A stretch of 40,387 bases of DNA from an uncultured Telmatospirillum sp. Lineage in GTDB: Bacteria; Pseudomonadota; Alphaproteobacteria; Rhodospirillales; Magnetospirillaceae. The position numbers were made by a program, and so were the translations under genes. Positions 7,466-15,661 of this stretch are shown here, one piece after another (the stretch's first letter is position 1; each line of letters starts with the position of its first letter). The DNA is taken from positions 1 to 40,387 of the forward strand of contig CAIOJO010000070.1 of the NCBI GenBank assembly GCA_903858635.1, in the 5' to 3' direction. The notes below the pieces were generated by a model. It saw only the letters and a program-made list of their open reading frames with translations, made no database searches and was not told where the DNA came from.

Positions 7466-8817
7466 TCATTCGCCGGGTGCTGATCGCCAATCGCGGCGAG
7501 ATCGCCGTCAGGCTGATCCGCAGCTGCCGCAGCCTGGGCATCGAGACCGTGCTGGCCGCCTCCGAGGCCGATCTCGAGGCCTTGCCGGCCCGTCTGGCCG
7601 ACCGCACCATCTGCGTCGGCGGGGCCAGGCCGGCCCAGAGCTACCTCGACATCGAGGCGATCGTCGCGGCGGCGCTGGCCACCAAGGCCGACGCCGTGCA
7701 TCCGGGCTACGGATTCCTGTCGGAGAACCAGCGCTTCGCCGCCCGCTGCCGCGCCGCCGGGTTGATTTTCATCGGTCCCACCGAGGCCCAGCTCGATGCC
7801 GTCGGCGACAAGCTGAAGGCCCGGCACCATGCCGTCGAGGCCGGACTGCCGGTGGTTCCGGGCGGCGCCGTGGGCTCCGGCGAGGAAGCCATGGACCGGG
7901 CCCGCGAGATCGGCTTTCCGATCCTCGTCAAGGCGGTCGGTGGTGGCGGCGGGCGCGGCATGAAGCTGGTCCAGGATCCCTTCAAGCTGGCCGAGATCGC
8001 CGCTCTGGCCATGGCCGAGGCGGATGCCGCCTTCGGCGATTCGCGGATCTATCTCGAGCGCTTCGTCACCTCGGGCCGCCATGTCGAAGTGCAGCTGCTG
8101 GGCGACGGCCAACAGGTGGTCCATCTGGGCGATCGCGACTGCTCGATCCAGCGGCGCTATCAGAAGCTGCTCGAAGAGGCACCGGCCCCCAATCTGCCCG
8201 ATAGCCTGCGGGCCGCCATGCGCCAGGCGGCCGTCGCCTTCGGCCGGCATCTCGGCTATCGCGGGCTGGGCACCGTCGAGTTCCTGGTGGATTGCCAGCG
8301 CCAGGAATTCTATTTCCTCGAGATGAACGCCCGCATCCAGGTCGAGCATCCGGTGACCGAGGCCATCACCGGGCTGGACCTGGTGGCCGAACAGATCGCC
8401 GTCGCCGAAGGCCGGCCGTTGCGGCTGACCCAAGACCAGGTGGTGTTCACCGGGCATGCCATCGAATGCCGGATCAATGCCGAGGACTGGCAGCGGGACT
8501 TCCATCCCAGCCCCGGCACCGTGCGGACCGCCGTGTTTCCGGCCGGGCCGGGCATCCGGGTCGACACCCATATCGAGGCCGGCTCGGCGGTGCCGCCGTT
8601 CTATGACTCGATGCTGGCCAAGATCATCGTGCACGGCGCCGATCGCGCCGACTGCCTGGCCCGGCTGCGGGGCGCCCTGGCCAACTGCCGGGTCGACGGG
8701 GTGGCCACCAACACGGCGATGCATCAGGCGCTGTTGGGCCAAGCGGAATTTGCCGCGGGCGGGGTCGACACCACCTATTTCGCACGCTTCCTCGAACAGG
8801 TGGGACAGAATGGCTAA
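7462..8817 (+). CDS. biotin carboxylase subunit (AccC-like)
   Basis: The 451-residue ATP-grasp enzyme carboxylates biotin on the carrier with bicarbonate and ATP. It begins MIIRRVLIANRGEIAVRLIR, the classic biotin carboxylase N-terminal domain. The glycine-rich ATP loop GGGGRGMKLV lies near residues 158-167. The catalytic EMNARIQVEHPVTE segment lies near 286-299 and contains the arginine and glutamate of the active site. Length matches stand-alone AccC. It overlaps the carrier gene upstream by four bases and the carboxyltransferase downstream by eight, so the three subunits are coupled. No lipoyl or transferase domain is fused. Confidence 0.95.
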   Translation: MIIRRVLIANRGEIAVRLIRSCRSLGIETVLAASEADLEALPARLADRTICVGGARPAQSYLDIEAIVAAALATKADAVHPGYGFLSENQRFAARCRAAGLIFIGPTEAQLDAVGDKLKARHHAVEAGLPVVPGGAVGSGEEAMDRAREIGFPILVKAVGGGGGRGMKLVQDPFKLAEIAALAMAEADAAFGDSRIYLERFVTSGRHVEVQLLGDGQQVVHLGDRDCSIQRRYQKLLEEAPAPNLPDSLRAAMRQAAVAFGRHLGYRGLGTVEFLVDCQRQEFYFLEMNARIQVEHPVTEAITGLDLVAEQIAVAEGRPLRLTQDQVVFTGHAIECRINAEDWQRDFHPSPGTVRTAVFPAGPGIRVDTHIEAGSAVPPFYDSMLAKIIVHGADRADCLARLRGALANCRVDGVATNTAMHQALLGQAEFAAGGVDTTYFARFLEQVGQNG

Positions 8818-10273
8818 GATCGAGCTGGTCGACGTCTCGATTCGCGACGGCAATCAGAGCACCTGGAGCGCCACCGGGCTCAATACGCCGCAGATCCTGG
8901 AGATCGCTCCCGTCATGAGCCGGGTCGGCTTCCGGGCCCTCGACTTTTCGTCGAGCACGGCGATGGGCGTGGCGGTGCGGGTCCACCAGGAGGACCCCTG
9001 GGAGCGCCTGCGCCTGATGCGGGCCGCCATGCCCGACACCAAGCTGCAGCTGATCGGCACCGGTTTCCGGTTCATCTCCTGGGAATCCCAGAACAACGAA
9101 TTCATGCGTCTGGTCTACCGTTGCCTGATCGTCAACGGCATGGACCGCTTCGTCGTCCTCGATCCGATGTTCGACGTGCCGGCGATGCTGGAAACGGCCC
9201 GGATCATCCGCGAGGAAGGCGGGGGCGAGATCGTCGTCGCCGTGACCTATACGCTGAGCGCCGTCCATGACGACCTGTTCTACCAGAACCTGGCCGCCGA
9301 GCTGGCCGCCTCGCCCAATATCGACCGCTTCTACATCAAGGACCCGGCCGGCCTGCTGACCCCGGACCGGGCCCGCAGCCTGATCCCGGCGGTGCGCCGC
9401 GGCACCGGCGGCAAGGCCCTGGAGATGCATTCCCATTGCACCATCGGCCTGGCGCCGCTGACCTATCCGCTGGCGGCCGAACTGGGGGTGGACGTCCTGC
9501 ATGTTGGGCTCGGCCCGCTGGGCAACGGCAGTTCGTTGCCGGCGGCGCTGCGCACCGTGGCCAATCTGCGCGAGCATGGGCATAGGGTGGACATCGACGA
9601 CATCGCGTTGCAACGGGCCGACGACTATTTCTGCCGGCTGGCCAAGGCCGAGGGGCTGCCCTTCGGCGAGCCCGGCGAATATGATGCCAGCTTCCTGCGC
9701 CATCAGGTGGCCGGCGGGGTGATGACCACCACGCGGCGGCAGCTCGACGAATTGAAGCTGCTCGACCGCTTCCCGGAGGTGATGCAGGAGGTCGACCGGG
9801 TGCGGGCCGAACTCGGTTATCCGGTGATGGTGACGCCGTTCCCGCAGATCGTCTGTACCCAGGCCATGTACAACGTCATCGGCAAGGAGCGCTACGGCAC
9901 CGTGCCCGATCAGGTGATCCGCTATGTGCTGGGCAGCTTCGGGCGGCCGATCGCCCCGGTCGATCCCGACGTCAAGGACCGCATCCTGTCGCATCGGCGC
10001 GCCAAGGAGCTGATGGCCGAACCGCCGCCGCCCTCGCTGGCCGAAATGCGGCGGAAGTTCCCGCCCGGCCTGTCGGACGAGGAATTCCTGCTGCGCGCCG
10101 TGATGCCGGGCGAGCAGGTCGACGCCATGCTCGCCGCCGGTCCGGCCAAGCGCCACTACAATCCCGACCTGCGTCCGGTGCTCAAGCTGCTCACCGAGCT
10201 GGCCAAGCGGCGCGACCTATCCGAATTCGTCATCGACAAGCCAGGGTTTCGCCTGGAAGCGCGGGGTGCATGA
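8810..10273 (+). CDS. HMGL-like carboxyltransferase subunit (pyruvate carboxylase B / oxaloacetate decarboxylase alpha family)
   Basis: The 487-residue protein carries the DRE-TIM barrel opening DVSIRDGNQ (residues 8-16) in place of the usual D-x-x-x-R-D-x-x-Q-S form. The carboxybiotin lysine is in YIKDPAGLL (about K177) and the metal-binding HxH pair in MHSHCTIG (about H207/H209). A PYC_OADA-like C-terminal domain follows, with VTPFPQIVCTQAMYNV and RYGTVP. There is no C-terminal biotinyl domain; the separate carrier gene supplies it. Family members move CO2 between carboxybiotin and an alpha-keto acid. Several canonical positions differ (HSHCTIG for HTHDTSG; GNGSSLPAA where relatives have G-T-S-Q-P), so the acceptor may not be pyruvate. 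The ATG at 8810 overlaps the biotin carboxylase stop. Confidence 0.88.
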   Translation: MAKIELVDVSIRDGNQSTWSATGLNTPQILEIAPVMSRVGFRALDFSSSTAMGVAVRVHQEDPWERLRLMRAAMPDTKLQLIGTGFRFISWESQNNEFMRLVYRCLIVNGMDRFVVLDPMFDVPAMLETARIIREEGGGEIVVAVTYTLSAVHDDLFYQNLAAELAASPNIDRFYIKDPAGLLTPDRARSLIPAVRRGTGGKALEMHSHCTIGLAPLTYPLAAELGVDVLHVGLGPLGNGSSLPAALRTVANLREHGHRVDIDDIALQRADDYFCRLAKAEGLPFGEPGEYDASFLRHQVAGGVMTTTRRQLDELKLLDRFPEVMQEVDRVRAELGYPVMVTPFPQIVCTQAMYNVIGKERYGTVPDQVIRYVLGSFGRPIAPVDPDVKDRILSHRRAKELMAEPPPPSLAEMRRKFPPGLSDEEFLLRAVMPGEQVDAMLAAGPAKRHYNPDLRPVLKLLTELAKRRDLSEFVIDKPGFRLEARGA

Positions 10274-11136
10274 CTTACAGCGAAGAAGCCATTGCCCGGT
10301 TGCAGGCCACCAAGGGATTCGTGTTCGACCTGGACGGCACCCTGGCCTTGGGCGACGCCCGGCACCAAGGGGTGGACGCGCTGCCCGGCGCGGTCGAGTT
10401 CCTGGCTCACCTCGACAAGGTCGATCTGCCTTTCGTCGTCTTCACCAACGGCACGCTGCGCCCGCCGGTGCAGCTGGTCGGCATGCTGCGGGCGGCCGGT
10501 TTTACCCTGCCGGACGACGCCGTGCAGACGCCGGCCAGCGCCGCCGCCGACTATTTCGCCGGCAAGGGCTATCGGCGGATCATGGCCCTGGGCGGCGACG
10601 GGGTGACCGTCCCGCTGGCGGATGCCGGGCTCGAACTGGTTCCGGCCAGCGGCAAACGGACCGCCGATGCGGTGTTCGTCGGCTGGTTCCGCGATTTCAC
10701 CATGGAGCATCTGGAGGCCGCCTGCCATGCGGTATGGGAAGGGGCGCCGTTGTTCACTGCCTCGACCGCGCCGTTCTTCGCCACCGCCCATGGCCGGGCC
10801 ATCGGCACCTCGCGGGCCATCTGCGCAGTGATCACCAGCCTGACCGGCAAGCGGCCGCGGGTTCTCGGCAAGCCCTCGCTGCAGGCGCTGCGCTGCTCGG
10901 CCCGCTATCTGGGGGTCGGCCTCAAGAGCTTGGCGGTGGTCGGCGACGACCCGGGCCTGGAAGTGGCGATGGCCCATCGCGGCGGGGCGCTGGCCGTGGC
11001 GGTCACCTCCGGCCTCGCCTCGCATGCCGATTTCCACGACCTGCCGGCCGATCGACATCCCCATATCGCCGTTCCCGGCGTGGCGGAACTGCTCGACCTG
11101 CTGCGGCGTGAACGGGTGGGCCTGGCCAGGGGCTAG
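10270..11136 (+). CDS. HAD-superfamily hydrolase, class IIA (NagD-like)
   Basis: The 288-residue protein has all HAD motifs: FDLDGT with nucleophile and acid/base aspartates D20 and D22, the motif II threonine in VFTNGT, the lysine in VLGKPS, and the acidic VVGDDPGLEVAMA motif. A cap region of about residues 85-200 between motifs II and III marks the IIA (NagD/phosphoglycolate-type) class. It overlaps the carboxyltransferase by four bases (ATGA at 10270-10273) and ends the rightward block. It probably hydrolyses a phosphate ester related to the pathway or a damaged metabolite; the substrate is unknown. Confidence 0.87.
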   Translation: MTYSEEAIARLQATKGFVFDLDGTLALGDARHQGVDALPGAVEFLAHLDKVDLPFVVFTNGTLRPPVQLVGMLRAAGFTLPDDAVQTPASAAADYFAGKGYRRIMALGGDGVTVPLADAGLELVPASGKRTADAVFVGWFRDFTMEHLEAACHAVWEGAPLFTASTAPFFATAHGRAIGTSRAICAVITSLTGKRPRVLGKPSLQALRCSARYLGVGLKSLAVVGDDPGLEVAMAHRGGALAVAVTSGLASHADFHDLPADRHPHIAVPGVAELLDLLRRERVGLARG

Positions 11137-11336
11137 TTCAGGGTGGCGGGCGCACCTGGAACCAGGCGTCAGCCTGGTGACTGGTTCATTGAGGGCCCCG
11201 GAGTTGGTCGAATCGCTGGGGCAAGGGAACCAGGTCGTTTGCCTGCGTGTTCCACATGGCGATGGTAATTGACGCTCTCCGGATGGACGGTAGCGCCTCA
11301 CGGATCGCCGCAGCGGAAGAGTCCAGAAGCAAGCGC

Positions 11337-11380
11337 AGGCCCGTCCCTTCTGCCGAGGGTTCGCCTCAGAGGGCGGGCCT
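11337..11380. other. stem-loop upstream of BON gene
   Basis: AGGCCCGTCCCT at 11337-11348 is nearly complementary to AGGGCGGGCCT at 11370-11380, leaving a 21-base loop. It lies 37 bases before the BON gene start. There is no T run after the stem, so a Rho-independent terminator for the upstream operon is only one option; a 5' leader structure is another. Confidence 0.35.
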
Positions 11381-11417
11381 TCTGCCATTCCCAGTGGTTA
11401 TAGAGAAAGGGCAGATC

Positions 11418-11747
11418 ATGAAGAACCAGTTCGCAACTTTCTGTTTCGCCTTGGGGACTTTGCTGGCCCCCGTCGCCGCGCTTGCCGCCGATGGCGACAC
11501 GGACCGTTCGCACCCCATGGTATACGTCGACGACGCGGCAATAACAGCTAAAGTAAAGGCGGGGCTTGCCGACGAACAGCTTAGCAGTCTTGCCAATATT
11601 CATGTGGATACAGACGCCAATGGCGCGGTCACATTGAGCGGAACGGCGCGGAACCAGGCAGAAATAGACAAGGCTGTTGCGCTTGCGCGCAAGACGGAAG
11701 GTGTAACTTCAGTCAAAAATGATATTAGAATCAGCAATGAAGATTAG
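11418..11747 (+). CDS. periplasmic BON-domain protein
   Basis: The 109-residue protein has a clear signal peptide, MKNQFATFCFALGTLLA with cleavage near ALAA. One BON (OsmY/nodulation) domain follows at about residues 34-106: DDAAITAKVKAGL, HVDTDANGAVTLSGTARN, and GVTSVKNDIRI. BON domains bind phospholipid or envelope surfaces, and single-domain forms are often induced by osmotic or envelope stress. The ATG at 11418 follows AGAAAGGG; earlier in-frame ATGs would remove the signal peptide from the N-terminus. It appears to be a single-gene unit. Codon use is slightly less G+C-rich than upstream genes. Confidence 0.87.
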   Translation: MKNQFATFCFALGTLLAPVAALAADGDTDRSHPMVYVDDAAITAKVKAGLADEQLSSLANIHVDTDANGAVTLSGTARNQAEIDKAVALARKTEGVTSVKNDIRISNED

Positions 11748-12098
11748 CGCCAATCGGTCGGTCGTGACCCCAAGCGGCCAAATAACAGTAGTGCCGGGGG
11801 TCTGCAACTTGTCTTAACACCAAGACCACCAAGGCCTTCCGCCGGTGAGCTGCACCAAGGTTCCTCGATCTGAGGCGTTGCCTATTGGTGTGCTACGCTA
11901 CCAAATTTGCCGCTGGAAAGTCGTTCGGCGGCCGGATGACTTCGCGAGCCCAAGCCGAAGCCCCGTTGCCATCATTCCGTGGGTCCATAAAACCGGCCAC
12001 GATCGTTGCGGGTATATGCCGAAAGTACAATATCACCTTAAGATATACGATGATAATTAGACACAGCCTAGGGAGTTTGCACTGATGATGGACGTAGA
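11748..12098. other. intergenic region with a partial ACCAAG repeat
   Basis: The 351-base gap holds no convincing gene. At about 11812-11834 the sequence CTTAACACCAAGACCACCAAGG matches one arm of the dyad repeat found at 30185-30253. A second ACCAAGG follows at about 11854. The part next to the kinase gene (about 12020-12080) is AT-richer and is the likely promoter region. Confidence 0.4.
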
Positions 12099-14579
12099 TT
12101 GGTCGTAGGCCCCGCTCTTTTGTCACCCCAAGGCCGCAAGCTTGGCGCGCTGGTGGTCCCCGTCACGCTGTTTGTCATACTCGGTCTCTTCGGATACCTG
12201 TTCTCGATCAGCTATCAGACCAGTCATCGCGAAGCGCTCGTCACGGCAAAGAACCTGGCGGGGATTCTTGCGGCCAACATCGAGAGCGCCCTCGACCGTG
12301 CGGAAAGCGACATGCGGGTGATCGCCGGGCAAGTCACCGCCGAGGATCTGTCGGGTATGCCGTCGGCGACGCGCCGAACCGATCTGGAGGCCAGCATGGC
12401 GGCCCATTTGCGGTCGTTTCCGGCGGTCATCAATTATCGCGTCTTCGACGCCCAGGGGCAGACTGTTTTCGGAGCGGGCTCGGCCAACCCGCGCGCCACT
12501 TTCAACGTGGCGGATCGCGCCTGGTTCAAGAAACTGCGCGATGATCCCGGCCACGACATGGTGGTTTCCGAAGTCGTGCTCGGTATGACGACACGCGATC
12601 AGACGATTATCATGGGCGTTGCCATCCGCGACGGCGAACACCGTTTCATCGGCGCGGTCAATGCCGCCATCAATCTGGTCTATTTCCAGAGCCTGATCGA
12701 CCGCCTGGACATCGGGAGTGGCGGCCTGGTTTCCGTGCGGCGAAGCGACGACTATCGCCTGGTGCTGCGCCGCCCGCAAGTGGTCGACAGGGTTAATGAG
12801 CAATTGAAGGAAAGTTCGCTGGCGGAGCCGATCCTGTCCGGCCAAACCTATGGCGAAGGGGACTTTGCCTCGCCGCTGGACCATGTCCGACGCAGTTACG
12901 TCTTTTACAGCCTGCACGATTACCCATTCAGCGTGATCCTGGCCGTCGCCACCGAGGATTATCTGGCGCCGTGGCGCCTGCAGACGGCCTCGACGGGCAT
13001 GGCCGCCCTGGCGCTCATGATCATTCTGGTGCTGGTCTACCGCCTTCAATTGAAGGCTCAGCACCGGGTGATCACCCACGCCCGGGCGCTGCAGGTCAGC
13101 GAACAGCATCTGGTCCGCGAAGCCGCCCGCTACCGGGCGCTGCTCAGGACGGCCAGCGACGGGATCCACATTCTCGACCTGAACGGCAATCTGGTGGAAG
13201 CGAGCGACTCCTTCCTTCGTAGCCTGGGCTATGCGGCGGACGCGATGCCGGCGCTGAATGTCGTCGACTGGGACGCCGGCTCTGACCGTGACGCCGGCTC
13301 TGACCGTGACGCGTTGCTGAACCAACTGCTCCCCAGCCTGATCGAGGGACCGACCGTCTTTGAAACTTTGCATCGACGACGCGACGGGTCACTCGTCGAC
13401 GTCGAGATTACCGCGCGTGGCGTCGAGTTGGAGGGCCGCAACTACGTCTATGCCTCATCACGCGACATCACCCCGCGCAAACGGGCAGAAACAAAAATTG
13501 CCGCGCTGTTGCGCGAGCAACAAGTCATCCTCGAAACCGCTCCCGTCGGAATAGTCAAGATAACAGATAGAAAACAAGAATGGATAAACCGTAAATACCA
13601 AGACATATTTATGTATAGCAAGGAAGAAATCCTCGGCAATACGACTTGCATGCTTTATAACTCGCAAGACGAATATGAGCAATTCGGCGCCGATGCCTAC
13701 CCATTGCTTTCTCAAGGAATTGAATTTCGGACCATTCGGCAGCTCGTGCGCCACGACGGTGTATCCATTTGGGTGGAATACGCGGGCAAGGCTGTCGATC
13801 CGCCTGACATGACGAAGGGCACCATTTGGATCCTGGATGACATCACCGAGCGAGAACAGGCGCGAGAGGTGCTACTCGCGGCCAAGGCCGACGCCGAGCG
13901 GGCCAATAACGCCAAATCCCGCTTCCTGGCCGCCGCCAGCCACGACCTGCGCCAGCCGCTGCAGGCACTTACCCTCTATTTCGACGTCCTCCGGCCCAAA
14001 CTGGCTCCAGGGGAAGGGGCGGTGGTCAAGCAGATCGACAGTTGCCTCTCCATCCTCACCGAACAGTTCAATGATCTGCTCGAACTCAGCAAGCTCGACG
14101 CCCAAGCGGTAACGCCGAAGCTGGGCGAATTCGCGGTCGCCGATCTGTTCGACAAGGTCGTGTCGGCCCACGCCCTTGCAGCGAAAAAAAAGGGACTGCG
14201 TCTTCGCCTGGTGACCTCGGCCCTGAGCGTTTGCACCGATCCGGTGCTAAGCGAGAGAATGATCGGCAACCTTCTTTCCAACGCCATCCGCTACACCGAG
14301 AAGGGCGGAGTGGTCATCGGCTGCAGGCGTCGGCAGGGCACGCTATGGGTCGAAGTCTGGGATACCGGCGTCGGAATTCCCGAGAACAAGACCAGCGAGA
14401 TCTTCGAAGAGTTCAGACAACTCGGAAACCCGGAGAGAAGCCTCGACAAAGGCAGTGGCCTCGGCCTAGCCATCGTCGCCAAGACGGCGGGCCTCTTGGG
14501 GATCAAGGTCCGCGTGTCGTCGCGTCTGGGACGAGGCTCGATGTTCGCAGTGGAACTGCCGTTTGCGGATGTCCAATGA
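12099..14579 (+). CDS. membrane sensor histidine kinase, dCache-PAS-PAS-HisKA-HATPase
   Basis: The protein of about 826 residues has a first membrane helix at roughly residues 15-38, a large periplasmic Cache-like sensor (about 40-295) and a second helix near 300-318. PAS domains follow at about 345-455 and 475-585. The phosphoacceptor is in AAASHDLRQPLQAL (about H615), and a HATPase domain (about 715-822) has NLLSNAIRY, DTGVGIP and GSGLGLAI. The HDLRQPLQ box is typical of hybrid or orphan kinases of this type, but no receiver domain is fused and no response regulator is adjacent. The TTG at 12099 is the first start in frame and lacks a clear ribosome site; a later GTG is possible. An 18-base tandem duplication lies in PAS1 and PAS2 is unusually AT-rich. 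Confidence 0.85.
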   Translation: MVVGPALLSPQGRKLGALVVPVTLFVILGLFGYLFSISYQTSHREALVTAKNLAGILAANIESALDRAESDMRVIAGQVTAEDLSGMPSATRRTDLEASMAAHLRSFPAVINYRVFDAQGQTVFGAGSANPRATFNVADRAWFKKLRDDPGHDMVVSEVVLGMTTRDQTIIMGVAIRDGEHRFIGAVNAAINLVYFQSLIDRLDIGSGGLVSVRRSDDYRLVLRRPQVVDRVNEQLKESSLAEPILSGQTYGEGDFASPLDHVRRSYVFYSLHDYPFSVILAVATEDYLAPWRLQTASTGMAALALMIILVLVYRLQLKAQHRVITHARALQVSEQHLVREAARYRALLRTASDGIHILDLNGNLVEASDSFLRSLGYAADAMPALNVVDWDAGSDRDAGSDRDALLNQLLPSLIEGPTVFETLHRRRDGSLVDVEITARGVELEGRNYVYASSRDITPRKRAETKIAALLREQQVILETAPVGIVKITDRKQEWINRKYQDIFMYSKEEILGNTTCMLYNSQDEYEQFGADAYPLLSQGIEFRTIRQLVRHDGVSIWVEYAGKAVDPPDMTKGTIWILDDITEREQAREVLLAAKADAERANNAKSRFLAAASHDLRQPLQALTLYFDVLRPKLAPGEGAVVKQIDSCLSILTEQFNDLLELSKLDAQAVTPKLGEFAVADLFDKVVSAHALAAKKKGLRLRLVTSALSVCTDPVLSERMIGNLLSNAIRYTEKGGVVIGCRRRQGTLWVEVWDTGVGIPENKTSEIFEEFRQLGNPERSLDKGSGLGLAIVAKTAGLLGIKVRVSSRLGRGSMFAVELPFADVQ
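13272..13307 (+). repeat. 18-base tandem duplication inside the kinase gene
   Basis: GACGCCGGCTCTGACCGT occurs twice back to back (13272-13289, 13290-13307), in frame, encoding DAGSDR-DAGSDR at residues 392-403 of the sensor kinase. It sits in a loop of the first PAS domain. The two copies are identical at DNA level, which suggests a recent slippage or duplication event. Confidence 0.95.
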
Positions 14580-14621
14580 CCGCAGTTGGCTCATCTTGCT
14601 CGTCGCCAAGGCCACTACCCG

Positions 14622-14638
14622 TGATAATGGCATTATCA
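14622..14638. promoter_or_regulatory. 17-base perfect palindrome between convergent genes
   Basis: TGATAATG-G-CATTATCA is a perfect dyad lying between the kinase stop (14579) and the stress-protein stop (14647). It looks like a protein binding site or a short hairpin at the 3' end of the leftward transcript. No T-rich tail is present. The role is unknown. Confidence 0.35.
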
Positions 14639-14646
14639 AGTCTTCC

Positions 14647-15450
14647 TCAACACGACATGAAAACAGGAATGGTCATGGTGCGCAGCATGTAGCGGGTGCC
14701 GGCGCCGCGCATGACGCCGAGTCCGCTATGGGCGCCCATCACCAGCAGGTCGGCGCCCAGTTCGTAGGTGCGCAGGGCCAGCCCGTCCATGACGCCGACG
14801 TCTTCTTCCACCACCCGTTCCGACTTGGCGGTGACGCCCTGATTGGCCAGATGGCCGAGGATATCGAGCCTGGGCAGATCGCCCATATTGGTTGCGGCTT
14901 CCTTCTGGCGGATCGACAACAGGGTAACCTGCTCGGCCCGCTGCAGCAGCGGCAGGGCGTCATGCAGGACCCGGCTGGCCTCGCGGCTGGCATTCCAGGC
15001 GACGGCGACGCGGGCGCCCAGCGTCGGACCGGGCCCGCCTTCGGGGATGACCAGGGCCGGGCGACCGCTCTGCAGAATGGTCTGCTCGACCAGTTCGCCC
15101 GGCACCTTGGCGCCTTCGGCCGGGGTCTGGCCCAGCACCACCAGGTCGGCATAACGGGCGCAGAACGCTGTCTCGGCCACCACGAAGCCCGGCTCGCCAT
15201 GCGGCAGCTGCAGCCACTGGCCGGTCAGCCCGGCCGCCGCCACCGCTTGCTGGAACGCTTCGGCGGTGCGCTCGGCGGCCGACAGCAGGTGGCTGCTGGG
15301 CCGCCGTGCCGTGATGCTGGGACCGTCCACATCGGTCTGGGCGAACAGGCCGGTGAGCTTCGCGCCGAAGCGGGTGGCCAAATCGATGGCCGCCAGCAGG
15401 CGGACGCCACAGCCATCGCCGCCGTCCAGATGCACCAGGATGTCTTTCAT
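14647..15450 (-). CDS. tandem-domain universal stress protein (UspA family)
   Basis: The protein of about 267 residues has two Usp folds. The first starts MKDILVHLDGG at residue 1. The second starts VAVAWNASREASR near residue 147 and ends with the nucleotide-binding signature MGAHSGLGVMRGAGTRYML. UspA proteins bind ATP or other small ligands and support survival under stress. The ATG at 15450 gives the usual N-terminus; 11 extra in-frame upstream codons are not supported. It converges with the kinase gene and diverges from the E1 alpha gene, so it is probably a single unit. Confidence 0.9.
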   Translation of the reverse strand: MKDILVHLDGGDGCGVRLLAAIDLATRFGAKLTGLFAQTDVDGPSITARRPSSHLLSAAERTAEAFQQAVAAAGLTGQWLQLPHGEPGFVVAETAFCARYADLVVLGQTPAEGAKVPGELVEQTILQSGRPALVIPEGGPGPTLGARVAVAWNASREASRVLHDALPLLQRAEQVTLLSIRQKEAATNMGDLPRLDILGHLANQGVTAKSERVVEEDVGVMDGLALRTYELGADLLVMGAHSGLGVMRGAGTRYMLRTMTIPVFMSC

Positions 15451-15649
15451 CGCCTGTCCGCCCCGTTCCGCCGCCAATCCCACTCAACGCTACGGAAAGC
15501 CCCTGGGCCAGACTCCACTGAAGGCGAACAAAAACGATCTTGAAGCTGAACTCGGGCCTTGTCGCGGCCTGCTCGCCTTGATGGTGGTCGGGCAACCCGG
15601 CTAGCCTGAAGCGAAGCAACAAGCCGAACCCATCGGTGCGGGAAGACTG

Positions 15650-15661
15650 CAAGGAGGAGCG
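15650..15661 (+). promoter_or_regulatory. strong ribosome binding site of the E1 alpha gene
   Basis: AAGGAGGAGCG directly precedes the ATG at 15662. The AAGGAGG core is a near-perfect Shine-Dalgarno sequence and fixes the start of the E1 alpha gene. Confidence 0.8.

Noticed and set aside
6977-8817. Considered as the housekeeping acetyl-CoA carboxylase accB-accC pair
   Set aside because: The coupled third gene is a pyruvate-carboxylase-type transferase and the setting is catabolic, so a dedicated enzyme is more likely; the housekeeping role cannot be fully excluded.
12123-13373. A 416-codon minus-strand frame opposite the sensor kinase
   Set aside because: It mirrors the kinase codons, has no domain features and no ribosome site.
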